Source: Ariolimax columbianus
Taxonomy: Eukaryota; Mollusca; Gastropoda; Stylommatophora; Arionidae
Assembly (NCBI GenBank): GCA_036924085.1
Contig: JAVGWX010000007.1
Location: 100,396,886-100,460,885, forward strand
Reading direction: 5' to 3'
DNA: 64,000 nucleotides
The notes under the pieces are model-generated. The model ran no database searches, was not told where the DNA came from, and was given only the letters and a program-made list of their open reading frames with translations. The stretch's first letter is position 1. Each line of letters opens with the position of its first letter. A program made the position numbers and the translations under genes. This document shows, piece by piece, positions 27,311 through 40,565 of the stretch.

Positions 27311-29399
27311 ACACCCATCCTACCACAACACACCCATCCTACTACCCCACACACCCATCCTACCACACACACCCATCCTACCACACACACCCATCCTACC
27401 ACACACCCATCCTACCACCACACACCACCATCCTACTACACACCCATCCTACCACACACCCATCCTACCACACACCCCCATCCTACTACCACTACACACC
27501 CATCCTACCACACACACCCATCCTACCACACACCCATCCTACTACTACCACACACCAATCCTACCACCACACACACCCATCCTACCACACACCCCCCTCC
27601 TACCACCACACACCCATGCTACTACCACACACACCCATCCTACCACACACACCCATCCTACCACCACACACCCATATTACTATCACACACCCATCCTACC
27701 ACACACACCCATCCTACCACCACACACACCCATCCTACCACCACACCCCCATCCTACTACCACACACACCCATCCTACCACCACACACACCCATCCTACC
27801 ACCACACCCCCATCCTACCACCACACACCCATCCTACCACCACACCCCCATCCTACTACTACACACCCCCATCCTACCACCACACACACCCATCCTACCA
27901 CCACACCCCCATCCAACCACACAACCCCATCCTACCACCACACACCCATCCTACTACCACACACACCCATCCTATTGCCACACACACCCATCCTACCACC
28001 ACACCCCCATCCAACCACACAACCCCATCCTACCACCACACACCCATCCTACTACCACACACACCCATCCTACTACCACACACCCATCCTACCACCACAC
28101 ACCCATCCTACTACCACACACACCCATCCTACTACCACACACCCATCCTACTACCACACACACCCATCCTACTACCACACACCCATCCTACCACCACACA
28201 CCCATCCTACTACCACCACACACCCATCCTACCACCACACACCCATCCTACTACCACCACACACCCATCCTACCACCACACACCCATCCTACCACCACAC
28301 ACCCATCCTACCACCACACACACCCATCCTACCACCACACACCCATGCTACCACACAGATCCATCCTACTACACACACCCATCCTACTACCACCACACAT
28401 CCATCCTACCACATACACCCATCCTACCACACACACCCATCCTACCACCACACACCCATCCTACCACCACACAAACCCATCCTACCACCACACACCCATG
28501 CTACCACACAGATCCATCCTACTACACACACCCATCCTACTACCACCACACATCCATCCTACCACATACACCCATCCTACCACACACACCCATCCTACCA
28601 CCACACACCCATCCTACAACACTCACCCATCCTACTACTACCACACACCCATCCTACTACCACCACACTTCCTACCACACACACCCATCCTACCACACAC
28701 CCATCCTACCACACACACCCATCCTACCACACCCATCCATCCTACCACACACATCCATCCTACCACACACCCCCATCCTACTACCACACACCCCCATCCT
28801 ACTACCACACACCCCCATCCTACTACCACACACCCCCATCTTACCACACACCCCCATCTTACCACACACCCCCATCCTACTACCACACACCCCCATCTTA
28901 CCACACACCCCCATCTTACCACACACCCCCATCCTACCCTCACACACCCATCCTATCACACAAATCCATCCTACAACACAACCCCATCCTACCACCACAA
29001 ATACCCATCCTACCACCACACACCCATCCTACTACCACACACCCCCATCCTACCACCACACACCCATCCTACTACCACACACCCCCATCCTACCACCACA
29101 CACCCATCCTACCACCACACACCCCCATCCTACCACCACACACCCATCCTACTACCACACACCCCCATCCTACCACCACACACCCATTCTACCACCACAC
29201 ACACCCATCCTACTACCACACACCCCCATCCTACCACCACACCCCCATCCTACCACCACACACACCCATCCTACTACCACACACCCCCATCCTACCACCA
29301 CACCCCCATCCTACCACCACACCCCCATCCTACCACACACCCATCCTACTACCACACACCCCCATCCTACCACCACACACCAATCCTACCACTACACAC

Positions 29400-31125
29400 A
29401 CCCATGCTACTACCACACACCCCCATCCTACCACCACACTTCCATCCTACCACCACACCCCCATCCTACCACCACACACCCCTATCCTACCACCACACCC
29501 CCAACCTACCACCACACCCCCATCCTACCACCACACACACCCATCATACTACCACACACCCCTATCCTACCACCAAAAACCCATCCTACTACCACACACC
29601 CCTATCCTACTACCACACACCCATCCTACCACCACACACCCATCCTACCACCACACACCCATCCTACAACCACAGACCCATCTTACCACATACACCCATC
29701 CTACCACCACACACCCCTATCCTACTACCACACACCCATCCTACCACCACACACCCATCCTACCACCACACACCCATCCTACAACCACAGACCCATCTTA
29801 CCACATACACCCATCCTACCACCACACACCCCCATCCTACCACCACACACCCATCCTACCACCACACACCCATCCTACCACCACACACCCATCCTACCAC
29901 ATACACCCATTATACCACCACACACCCATCCTACGCCACACCCCCATCTTACCACACATACCTATCCTACCACACACACCCATCCTACCCTCACACACCC
30001 ATCCTATCACACAAATCCATCCTACAACACACCCCCATCCTACCACCACAAATACCCATCCTACCACCACACACCCATCCTACTACCACACACCCCCATC
30101 CTACCACCACACACCCATCCTACTACCACACACCCCCATCCTACCACCACACCCCCATCCTACCACCACACCCCCATCCTACCACACACCCATCCTACTA
30201 CCACACACCCCCATCCTACCACCACACACCAATCCTACCACTACACACACCCATCCTACCACCACACACCCCCATCCTACCACCACACACCCATCCTACT
30301 ACCACACACCCCCATCCTACCACCACACACCCATTCTACCACCACACACACCCATCCTACTACCACACACCCCCATCCTACCACCACACCCCCATCCTAC
30401 CACCACACACACCCATCCTACTACCACACACCCCCATCCTACCACCACACCCCCATCCTACCACCACACCCCCATCCTACCACACACCCATCCTACTACC
30501 ACACACCCCCATCCTACCACCACACACCAATCCTACCACTACACACACCCATCCTACTACCACACACCCCCATCCTACCACCACACTTCCATCCTACCAC
30601 CACACCCCCATCCTACCACCACACACCCCTATCCTACCACCACACCCCCAACCTACCACCACACCCCCATCCTACCACCACACACACCCATCATACTACC
30701 ACACACCCCTATCCTACCACCAAAAACCCATCCTACTACCACACACCCCTATCCTACTACCACACACCCATCCTACCACCACACACCCATCCTACCACCA
30801 CACACCCATCCTACAACCACAGACCCATCTTACCACATACACCCATCCTACCACCACACACCCCTATCCTACTACCACACACCCATCCTACCACCACACA
30901 CCCATCCTACCACCACACACCCATCCTACAACCACAGACCCATCTTACCACATACACCCATCCTACCACCACACACCCCCATCCTACCACCACACACCCA
31001 TCCTACCACCACACACCCATCCTACCACCACACACCCATCCTACCACATACACCCATTATACCACCACACACCCATCCTACGCCACACCCCCATCTTACC
31101 ACACATACCTATCCTACCACACACA
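29400..31125. repeat. Tandem 1.15-kb duplication near the end of the giant array
   Basis: The variant string around 29440-29990 (including CCCCCAACCTACC at about 29499, CAAAAACCC, CAACCACAGACC and CGCCACACC) recurs at about 30585-31120, offset by about 1,147 bp. This is a second, separate duplication event within the array. Confidence 0.75.
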
Positions 31126-31885
31126 CCCATCCTACCACCAAACCCCCATCCTACCACCACACACCCATCCTACGACCACACCCCCATCCTACCACCACAC
31201 ACCCATCCTACCACCACACACCCATCCTACCACCACACACACCCATCCTACCACACACACACCCATCCCACCACCACACACACCCATCCAACCCCCACAC
31301 ACCCATCCTACCAGCACACACCCTTCCTACCACCACACACACCCATCCTACCACCACACACACCCATCCTACCACCACAAACCCATCCTACCACCACACA
31401 CACCCATCCTACCACCACACACCCTTCCTACCACCACACACACCCATTCTACCACCACAAACCCATCCTACCACCACACACACCCATCCTACCACCACAA
31501 ACCCATCCTATCACCACTCACACCCTTCCTACCACCACACACACCCATCCTACCACCACACACACCCATCCTACCACTACAAACCCATCCTACCACCACA
31601 CACACCCATCCTACCACCACACACCCTTCCTACCACCACACACACCCATTCTACCACCACAAACCCATCCTACCACCACACACACCCATCCTACCACCAC
31701 ACACCCTTCCTACCACCACACACACCCATCCTACCATCACACACCCATTCTACCACCACAGACACCCATCCTACCACCACACACCCATCCTACCACCACA
31801 CACCCATCCTACCACCACAAACACCCATCCTACAACGCCATACCCGCATCCCACAACACCATACTCTCATCCTACCACCACACAC

Positions 31886-34800
31886 ACCCACTGTCTCATC
31901 TCCATCCTACTCACTCTATCTCTCGTCTTTCCTACAAACTTTATATCATTTTGATCATTCCCACTCTATCTTACCTCCATCCTACAAACGCTGAAGTCAT
32001 CTCCAGACTACCTACTATCTCACCTCCGCTCTACCCACTCTATCTTACCTACATCCTACACACTCTAGCTCACCTCTGTCCGACCAACTCATACCTCCAT
32101 CCTACCCACTCTATCTTACTTCTATCCTATCCACTCTATCTCACCTCCATTCTTCCCACTCTATCTCACCTCCATCCTACCCACTCTATCTCACCTCCAT
32201 CCTACCCACTATCTCACCTCCATCCTACCCACTCTATCACACCTCCATCTTTCCCACTCTATCTCACCTCCATCCAACCCACTCTATTTAACCTCTATCC
32301 TACCCACTATCTCACCATCATCCTATCCACTCTATCTCACCTTCACGCAACCCATACTATCACACCTCCATCCTACCCACTCTATCACACCTCCATCCTA
32401 CCCACTCTATCACACCTCCATCTTTCCCACTCTATCTCACCTCCATCCTACCCACTCTATTTAACCTCTATCCTACCCACTATCTCACCATCATCCTATC
32501 CACTCTATCTCACCTCCACGCAACCCATACTATCACACCTCCATCCTACCCACTCTATCACACCTCCATCCTACCCACTCTAACCTCTATCCTGCCCATT
32601 CTATCTCACCTCCATCCTACCCACTCTATCTCACCTCCATCCTACCCACTCTATTGCACCTCCATCCTACTCACTCTATCACACCTCCATCATACCCCCC
32701 ATCCCTGTCTCACCTCCATCTTACCCACTCTAACACATCTCCATCCTACCTACTCCATCTCACCTCCACGCTACCCACTCTAACCTCTATCCTGCCAACT
32801 CTATCTCACCTCCAACCTACCCACTCAATCCCACCTCCACGCTACCCACTCTAACCTCTATCCTGCCCACTCTATCTCCCCTCCTTGCTACCCACTCTAT
32901 CACACCTCCATCCTACCCACTATATCACACCTCCATTCTACTCACTCTAACCTCTATCCTGCCCACTCTACCTCACCTCCAACCTACCCACTCTATCTCA
33001 CCTCCACGCTTACCATTCTATCTCACCTCCATCCTACCCACTTTGTCTCACCTCCATCCTACCCATTCTATCTCACCTCCATACTAACCACTCTATCACA
33101 CCTCCATCCTAACCACTTTATCACACCTCCATCTTAACCACTCTATATCACCTACATCCTCACCACTCTATCTCACCTCCATCTTAACCACTCTATCACA
33201 CCTCCATCCTACCCACTATTTCACCTCCATCGTACCGACTCTATCACACCTCCATCTCACCCACTCTAATCTCCATCCTAGTATCTCTATCTCACCTCCA
33301 CCCTTCCAACTCTATCACACCTCCATCCTACACGACTCTATCACTCCTCCAACCTACCCACTCTATCTCACCTCTATCCTACCCACTCTTTCACACCTCA
33401 ATCCTACCCACTCTATCATACCTCCATTCTACCCACTCTATCACACCTCTGCCCGACCCACTCTCACCTCCATCCTACCCACTCTATCACACTTCCATCC
33501 TACACATTCTATCACACCTCTGTCCTACCCACTTTCTCCTCCATCCTACCCACTCTATCACACCCCCATCCTACCCACTCTATAACACCTCCTTCCTACC
33601 CCCTCTGTCACACCTCTGTCTGATCCACTCTATCTCACCTCCATCATACCCACTCTTTCACACCTCAATCCTACCCACTCTATCATACCTCCATTCTACC
33701 CACTCTATCACACCTCTGCCCGACCCACTCTCACCTCCATCCTACCCACTCTATCACACCTCCATTCTACCCACTCTATCACACCTCTGCCCGACCCACT
33801 CTCACCTCCATCCTACCCACTCTATCACACTTCCATCCTACACATTCTATCACACCTCTGTCCTACCCACTTTCTCCTCCATCCTACCCACTCTATCACA
33901 CCCCCATCCTACCCACTCTATAACACCTCCTTCCTACCCCCTCTGTCACACCTCTGTCTGATCCACTCTATCTCACCTCCATCATACCCACTCTTTCACA
34001 CCTCAATCCTACCCACTCTATCATACATCCATTCTACCCACTATATCACACCTCTGCCCGACCCACTCTCACCTCCATCCTACCCACTCTATCACACCTC
34101 CATCCTACCCACTCTATCACACCTTGTCCGATCCACTCTCACCTCCATCCTACCCACTCTATCACACCTCTATCCTACCCCCTATCTCACCTCCATCCTA
34201 CCCACTCTATAACACCTCCATCCTACCCACTCTATCACACCTCCATCCTACCCACTCTATCACACCTTGTCCGACCCACTCTCACCTCCATCCTACCCAC
34301 TCTATCACACCTTGTCCGACCCACTCTCACCTCCATCCTACCCACTCTATCACACCTTGTCCGACCCACTCTCACCTCCATCCAACCCACTCTATCACAC
34401 CTTGTCCGACCCACTCTCACCTCCAACCTACCCACTCTATCTCACCTCCACGCTACCCATTCTATCTCACCTCAATCCTACCCACTCCATCACACCACTA
34501 TCCTACCCCTATCTAACCTCCATCCTACCCACTCTTTCACACCTCCATCCTACCCACTCTAACCTCTATCCTGCCCACTCTATCTCACCTCCAACCTACC
34601 CACTCTATCTCACCTCCACGCCACCCGTTCTATCTCACCTCCATCCTACCCTCTTTATCTCACCTCCATCCTACCCACTCTATCACACCTCCATCCTACC
34701 TACTCCATCTCACCTGAACGCTACCCACTCTAACCTCTATCCTGCCCACTCTATCTCACGTCCACGCTACCCACTCTAACCTCTATCCTGCCCACTCTAT

Positions 34801-36225
34801 CTCACCTCCAACCTACCCACTCTATCTCACCTCCACGCTACCCACTCTATCTCACCTCCTTCCTACCCACTCTATCACACCTCCATCCTACCCACTATAT
34901 CACACCTCCATCCTACCCACTCTAACCTCTTTCCTGCCCACTCTATCGCACCTCCAACCTACCCACTCTATCTCACCTCCACGCTACCTACTCTAACATC
35001 TATCCTGCCCACTCTATCTCACCTCCAACCTACCCACTCTATCTCACCTCCACGCTACCCACTCTAATCTCTGTCCTGCCCACTCTATCTCACCTCAAAC
35101 CTACCCACTCTATCTCACCTCCACGCTACCCACTTTAACCTCTATCCTGCCCACTCTATCTCACCTCCAACCTACCCATTCTATCTCACCTCCACGCTAC
35201 CCATTCTATCTCACCTTCATCGTACCCACTCTATCTCGCCTCCATCCTAACCACTCTATCTTACCTCCATCCTAGCCGCTTTATCACACCTCAATCCTAA
35301 CCACTCTATCACACCTCCATCCTAACCACTCTATCACACCTCCATCCTAACCACTCTATATCACCTCCATCCTAACCACTCTATCTCACCTCCATCTTAA
35401 CCACTCTATCACACCTCCATCCTACCCACTATTTCACCTCCATCATACTTACTCTATCACACCTCCATCTCACCCACTCTAATCTCCATCCTACTATCTC
35501 TATCTCACCTCCATCCTACCAACTCTATCACACCTCCATCCTGCACCACTCTATCACTCCTCCATCCTGCCCACTCTATCTCACCTCTATCCTACCCACT
35601 CTATCACACCTCCATGCTACCCACTCTATCACACCTCCATTCTACCCACTCTATCACACCTCTGATCGACCCACTCTCACCTCCATATTACCCACTCTAT
35701 CACACCTCTATCCTACCCCCTATCTCACCTCTATCCTACCCACTCTATCACACCTCCATCCTACCCACTATATCACACCTCCATCCTACCCACTCTATCA
35801 CACCTCCATCCTACCCACTCTATCACACCTCTATCCTACCCCCTATCTCACCTCTATCCTACCCACTCTATCACACCTCCATCCTACCCACTATATCACA
35901 CCTCCATTCTACCCACTCTATCACATCTCCATCCTACCCACTCTATCACACCTCCATCCTACCCACTATCTCACCTCCATCCTACCCACACTATCTCACC
36001 TCCGTCCTACCCACTCTATCACACCTTGTCCGACCCACTCTCACCTCCGTCCTACCCACTTTATCTCACCTGTAGCCTAGCAACTATCTCCTCCATCCTT
36101 CTCATTCTAGCTCACCTTCATTATATCAACTATCTCACTTCCATCCTACTGATTCTCTCACCTTCAACCTACCCATTCTCACCTCCATCCTACCCACCAT
36201 CTCACCTCCATCATACACCCACACT
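31886..36225. repeat. 25-bp satellite, CCTCCATCCTACCCACTCTATC type
   Basis: The main period is 25 bp (CCCACTCTAT at 32891, then CCCAC at 32916), with halves CTCCATCCTACCCACTCTAT and CACACC or CTCACC. Shorter 21-22-bp variants (CTAACCTCTATCCTGCC) are interspersed. It shares the CCATCCTACC core with the array before it and changes into this form at about 31890-32000, so it is probably derived from the same ancestral unit. Visible sub-duplications include 33400-33650 recurring near 33770-34020, and four copies of CACCTTGTCCGACCCACTCT at 34260-34410. Confidence 0.93.
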
Positions 36226-36515
36226 ATGTCACTCTTATTTTATTTCTTCTTCTTCACCTCGCCATCTCTATCTCACTTGTATCTTATTTCCTCCTCTCCA
36301 TCTCGCCTTCTCTATTTCACTTTTACCTTACTTCCTCGTCTCCATCTCGCCATCTCTATCTCACTTTTATCGTACTTCCTCTTCTTCATCTCGCCATCTT
36401 TCACTTTTATCTTACTTCTTCTTCCTTCACCTCGCCACCTCTATCTCACTTGTATCTTACTTCCTCTTCCTTTACCTCGCCACCTCTATCTCACTTTTAT
36501 GTTAAAACCTCTTTT
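36226..36515. repeat. 44-bp minisatellite, about 6 copies
   Basis: Units of about 44 bp contain CTCGCCATCTCTATCTCACT and then TTATCTTACTTCCTC (CTCGCC at 36258, then 36302). It is pyrimidine-rich on the + strand like its neighbour. The CTCTATCTCAC phrase suggests derivation from the 25-bp array to the left. Confidence 0.85.
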
Positions 36516-37460
36516 TTCACTTCCATGTGAGACCACCTCTCTCTATTCTCGGAGCACCTCAAACTTCCACCAAACCCGTCCTGCTCTCTCGTCACCCCGT
36601 TCAACCGACCGTCCCTAACAGCCTCACGGGACAATATTTCATGTTCTAACTACCACACTCACTCACACAACAGACACAAGATTCGACAATTGGAAGAGAA
36701 GAAATTTATTGATGTCTGAGCCCATTAAAGATAACTGAATTAGTACATTAATGAGATTAATGGTAACCGAGGCGGGAAGGGAAGAATAGGAGGAGTTACA
36801 AATAGTATGCATTGTTATGTAATGTGTCGCCATGATATTAATAACAGCAAGTAGCTTGTAGACGGTGATGACTACAGTCATCGTATTGGAGACATAAGGG
36901 TGATAATGACATTAATGATGAAAATGTTCATGCTAACAAAACCAGAAAAACAAAGAAACCCTGCACTAGAACATGTTCAAGTTATTACATGTGCCCAGTT
37001 GGCATGTCCAGGTGACGCACACATAACAGAGAGATGTCATTCTCTAAACGTATAAATACACACACGTACATAGATACAAACACGGTCTAGAGATGTACAC
37101 ACATATACACACTATCTACAGATGTACAAGTATATATGCGGTCTACAGATGTATACGGTCTAGAGATGAACAAGCCGACTAGCTTTCTCATTTATCCAGA
37201 CACACAGTAAACATATACATGTTGTCTGGATCTGTGAGCCCATGTTTGCGAGACTGCATTGGACGCTGGTGGCTACTCTAAGACTTAGAAATAACAGGGT
37301 AGTTAGAGTGCCTGCATATATCTGCAAGACTGATCTGACGCGTGGTCCGGTGGGGCCACGTCCCAGTCTAACAAGCTGTGAGTACAGCCATCTACAAAGA
37401 GACATAAATAACAGAGACAGGGAAATGGTCAACCCGTTTCACGAAATCTGATAAATGGCC
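36516..37460. other. Non-repetitive stretch, no gene recognised
   Basis: This is roughly 950 bp of ordinary composition. A minus-strand open frame at 37432-37160 (90 codons) and an overlapping plus-strand frame at 37242-37451 have no recognisable domain and no supporting splice or poly(A) context. Short imperfect repeats of GTCTAGAGATGTAC/GTCTACAGATGTA lie at about 37084-37165. Confidence 0.45.
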
Positions 37461-37760
37461 CAGAACAATCTGGTACCTAGTACGGTACAATCTGATATCT
37501 GGTAGAGTACAATCTGATATTGTGTACGGTACAATCTGATATTTTGTACGGTACAATCTCATATATGGTACGGTAAAATCTGATACGGTACAATCAGATG
37601 CCTGGTATGGTACAATCTGATACCTGGTCCAATAAAATCTTATACCTGGTCTAGTACAATCTGAAACCTAGCACAGTACAATCTGATACCTGGCACAGTA
37701 CAATCTGATATCTGGTCCAGAACAACCTGATACCTGCCCAACACAATCTGCCATCTGACA
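37461..37760. repeat. 22-bp minisatellite (GTACAATCTGATA type)
   Basis: The period is 22 bp (GTACAATCT at 37507, 37529 and 37551). Copies are strongly diverged. The half-unit TACGGTACAAT is close to the TACAGTACAAT of the following array, which has the same period. Confidence 0.88.
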
Positions 37761-38646
37761 TAGTACAGTGAGCAGCATCCTACAGTACAATGACAAGCCT
37801 CCTACAGTACTATGACAACCCTCCTACAGTACTATGAAAAGCCTCCTACAGTACATTGAGCAGCCTCCTGCAGTACAGTGAGCAGCCTCCTACAGTACTA
37901 TGACAACCCTCCTACAGTACTATGACAAGCCTCCTACAGTGCAATGAGCATCCTCCTACAGTACAATGAGCATCCTCCTACAGTACAATGAGCATCCTCC
38001 TACAGTACAATGAGCAGCCTCCTGCAGTACAATGACAACCCTCCTGCAGTACAATGACAACCCTCCTACAATACAATGACAACCCTCCTACAGTACAATG
38101 ACAACCCTCGTACAGTACAATGACAACCCTCCTACAGTACAATGACAACCCTCCTACAGTACAATGACAACCCTCCTATAGTACAATGACAACCCTCCTA
38201 CAGTACAATGACAACCCTCCTACAGTACAATGACAACCCTCCTACAGTACAATGACAACCCTCCTACAGTACAATGACAACCCTCCTACAGTACAATGAC
38301 AACCCTCCTACAGTACAATGACAACCCTCCTACAGTACAATGACAACCCTCCTACAGTACAATGACAACCCTCCTACAGTACAATGACAACCCTCCTACA
38401 GTACAATGACAACCCTCCTACAGTACAATGACAACCCTCCTACAGTACAATGACAACCCTCCTATAGTACAATGACAACCCTCCTACAGTACAATGACAA
38501 CCCTCCTACAGTACAATGACAACCCTCCTACAGTACAATGACAACCCTCCTACAGTACAATGACAACCCTCCTACAGTACAATGACAACCCTCCTACAGT
38601 ACAATGACAACCCTCCTACAGTACAATGACAACCCTCCTACAGAAC
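37761..38646. repeat. 22-bp minisatellite (TACAGTACAATGACAACCCT), about 40 copies
   Basis: From about 38020 to 38640 the unit is almost perfectly uniform. The left part (37761-38020) is mixed, with AGCATCCTCC and AGCAGCCTCC variants. A gradient from diverged to uniform copies across one array suggests recent expansion on the right side. Confidence 0.95.
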
Positions 38647-40044
38647 AGTATCGAACACTACATCTTGAACTGTAATATTTGCTACTGAAATACATGTCAG
38701 TCCATTGTGCCATTATATGCAGGAAGTTAACGACCACATGAGGGTTGTGCGTGTGGCTGGTAAATTTACCATGCAAAGCAAAACAGTACAGTAGCTATCA
38801 CGTCGTCTTTAATGAAATGTCTCCACCGAGTGACAACCGGGTTGAAATGAATACAACAACTGAAACATTCCAGGCATTTCTTAGAAGGTGAGTAAAGAGA
38901 GGTGTGAGTGTGGCTTGGAAAATCATTGCTATTAAGTCACTATTGCAAATGGTTGAATACAGGCTTCCTGTAAGGAGGCTAGCTGTAGTGGTTGTCTTAT
39001 GTTCGCCTGGAGCGAAGAGGTGAATTAAGATAAGTTCTTACCCGCATGCTACCTGCAAGATAGGCAACTGTTACGATAGCCCGATACTCCTGCTGGAGCC
39101 CAAGTATAAGTATGACACAAACAGATAGATCAATACGCTCATTGCATACACGTGTACTTACAAAAATTAGCCTTGTAACAACGTATAAACATACAATCAA
39201 TGAGGCACATAGTTCTACCGTGAAAGACATATACTCGGTGACATACAATACTACCACACACGATCATATATGTGCAAACATTCACACTCACACACACAAT
39301 CAAATTCACACAAACACAAACACACACACATTCATATATACATACACACACACAGAGACACATATGTAAGCGCATAGACGCCAGAATATACTTACAGATA
39401 GGTCAACGCACTCACAGACAAGCACATTCAAACACAGGCGTGTGCTGACAGGCACGAACTAGCACGCATAACCTAAAATCATGTTAGTTAGGACAAACCA
39501 CTCACAGAAGATATGAAATCACAAACATAACGCCATGCGAAGACTCACAGACATTCTACGCATGCATGCAACACATCAAACATACTCTCGAACAGAGAAT
39601 CAAGCAAACAGATAAACACATCGCAGACGTCAGTAACATATAAACTCGTACATGCATAAACAGATATAAATGAGTCAAATCAATAAACAGTCCAAACCGT
39701 ATAATTTGTGCTGTTTGCTATGTACAAAATAGTCATCAGTCTATACAAAAAACAACGGGAAACCGTTGAGAAGTAGTAATAATGTCCCCAACAAACGGTG
39801 ACACACGGTCACAGTAGTAATCGTGATAATAACAAGCATAACAGATATAATAACAATAATATTAAAATATATCCTGTGTAATGTAGCACTAAACTATATA
39901 TAGAACCACGTGTTCTATTTTAAGAATACGCTCACCAAAAAAGATTGTCAGTAATATCACTGGAAATAAATAAATGAGTTGTACATGTAAGGGTTGTCTC
40001 CCCTTTGGTTGCACGTGTAAGGGTTGTCTTCCCTTGGCTTCCGT
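38647..40044. other. Non-repetitive stretch with a CA tract, no gene recognised
   Basis: This region contains a CA-rich tract at about 39278-39362 and a two-copy 30-bp repeat (GGGTTGTCT at 39991 and 40021). No open frame longer than about 86 codons or recognisable domain is present. AT-rich sequence dominates 39640-39960. Confidence 0.45.
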
Positions 40045-40565
40045 GTGCTCAAACTACTACACACTAGGTACACATACACAAACAGGTTCATACAACTACA
40101 CACTAGGTAGGCATACACACATGCTCATACAACTACACACTAGGTAGACACTCACACAGGTTTACACAACTACACACTAGGTAGACATACACACAGACTC
40201 ACACAACTACACACTAGGTAGACATACACACAGACTCACACAACTACACACTAGGTAGACATACACACAGACTCACACAACTACACACTAGGCAGACATA
40301 CACACAGACTCACACAACTACACACTAGGTAGACATATACAGACTCACACAACTACACACTAGGTAGACATACACACAGACTCACACAGGCTCACACAAC
40401 TACACACTAGATAGACATACACAGACTCGCATATCTACACTAGGTAGACATACACAGACCCATACAACTACACACTAGGTAGACCTCGACACAGGCTCAT
40501 ACAACTACACACTAGCTAGACATACACACAGATTCACACAACTATACACTAAATAGACATACAGA
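40045..40565. repeat. 37-bp minisatellite, about 13 copies
   Basis: The period is 37 bp (TAGGT at 40178, 40215 and 40252), with core CTACACACTAGGTAGACATA followed by CACACAGACTCACA. The four central copies are nearly identical, and the outer copies carry indels and substitutions. Confidence 0.93.

Larger units (their letters stand above)
10511..31885. repeat. Giant 21.4-kb satellite, units 16-21 bp, core CATCCTACC
   Basis: The array is a continuous run of about 1,100-1,200 units with core CCATCCTAC followed by CACACACC, CACCACACACC or TACCACACACC. This gives unit lengths of 16, 18, 19 and 21 bp (for example 18 at 15001-15019, and 19 then 21 at 29046-29086). The + strand has very few G residues, so stop codons are almost absent. 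One ATG-started frame stays open from 10544 to 31954 (over 7,000 codons) and others stay open for 1,500-3,700 codons. The three frames read as rotating His/Pro/Thr/Ser/Tyr registers (PILPHT, PSYHTP, HPTTTH), and the reading register switches at random with unit length. That argues against selection on a protein. Large internal duplications are listed separately. Confidence 0.97.

Noticed and set aside
10789..29019. Many minus-strand frames rich in GCVVGWGCVV or RMGVCGSRMG inside the giant array
   Set aside because: They are the complement of the satellite read in different frames. Stops (TAG within GGTAGGATG) end them as soon as the register changes.
10511..31885. Resemblance of ACACCCATCCTACC to yeast Rap1 sites (ACACCCATACATT) and TG-type yeast telomeres
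   Set aside because: The LINE, SINE and exon features point to an animal genome. The match is short and expected in CA/CCC-rich repeats.
10544..31954. A 7,000-codon ATG-started open frame (and overlapping frames of 1,500-3,700 codons) as a giant Pro/His/Thr-rich protein
   Set aside because: All three forward frames are open for long distances because CATCCTACC-type DNA cannot form stop codons. Unit lengths of 16, 18, 19 and 21 bp shift the reading register at random, and there is no unique coding sequence before or after it.
37761..38646. CRISPR-like or other spaced repeat structure
   Set aside because: The 22-bp units abut directly without spacers.
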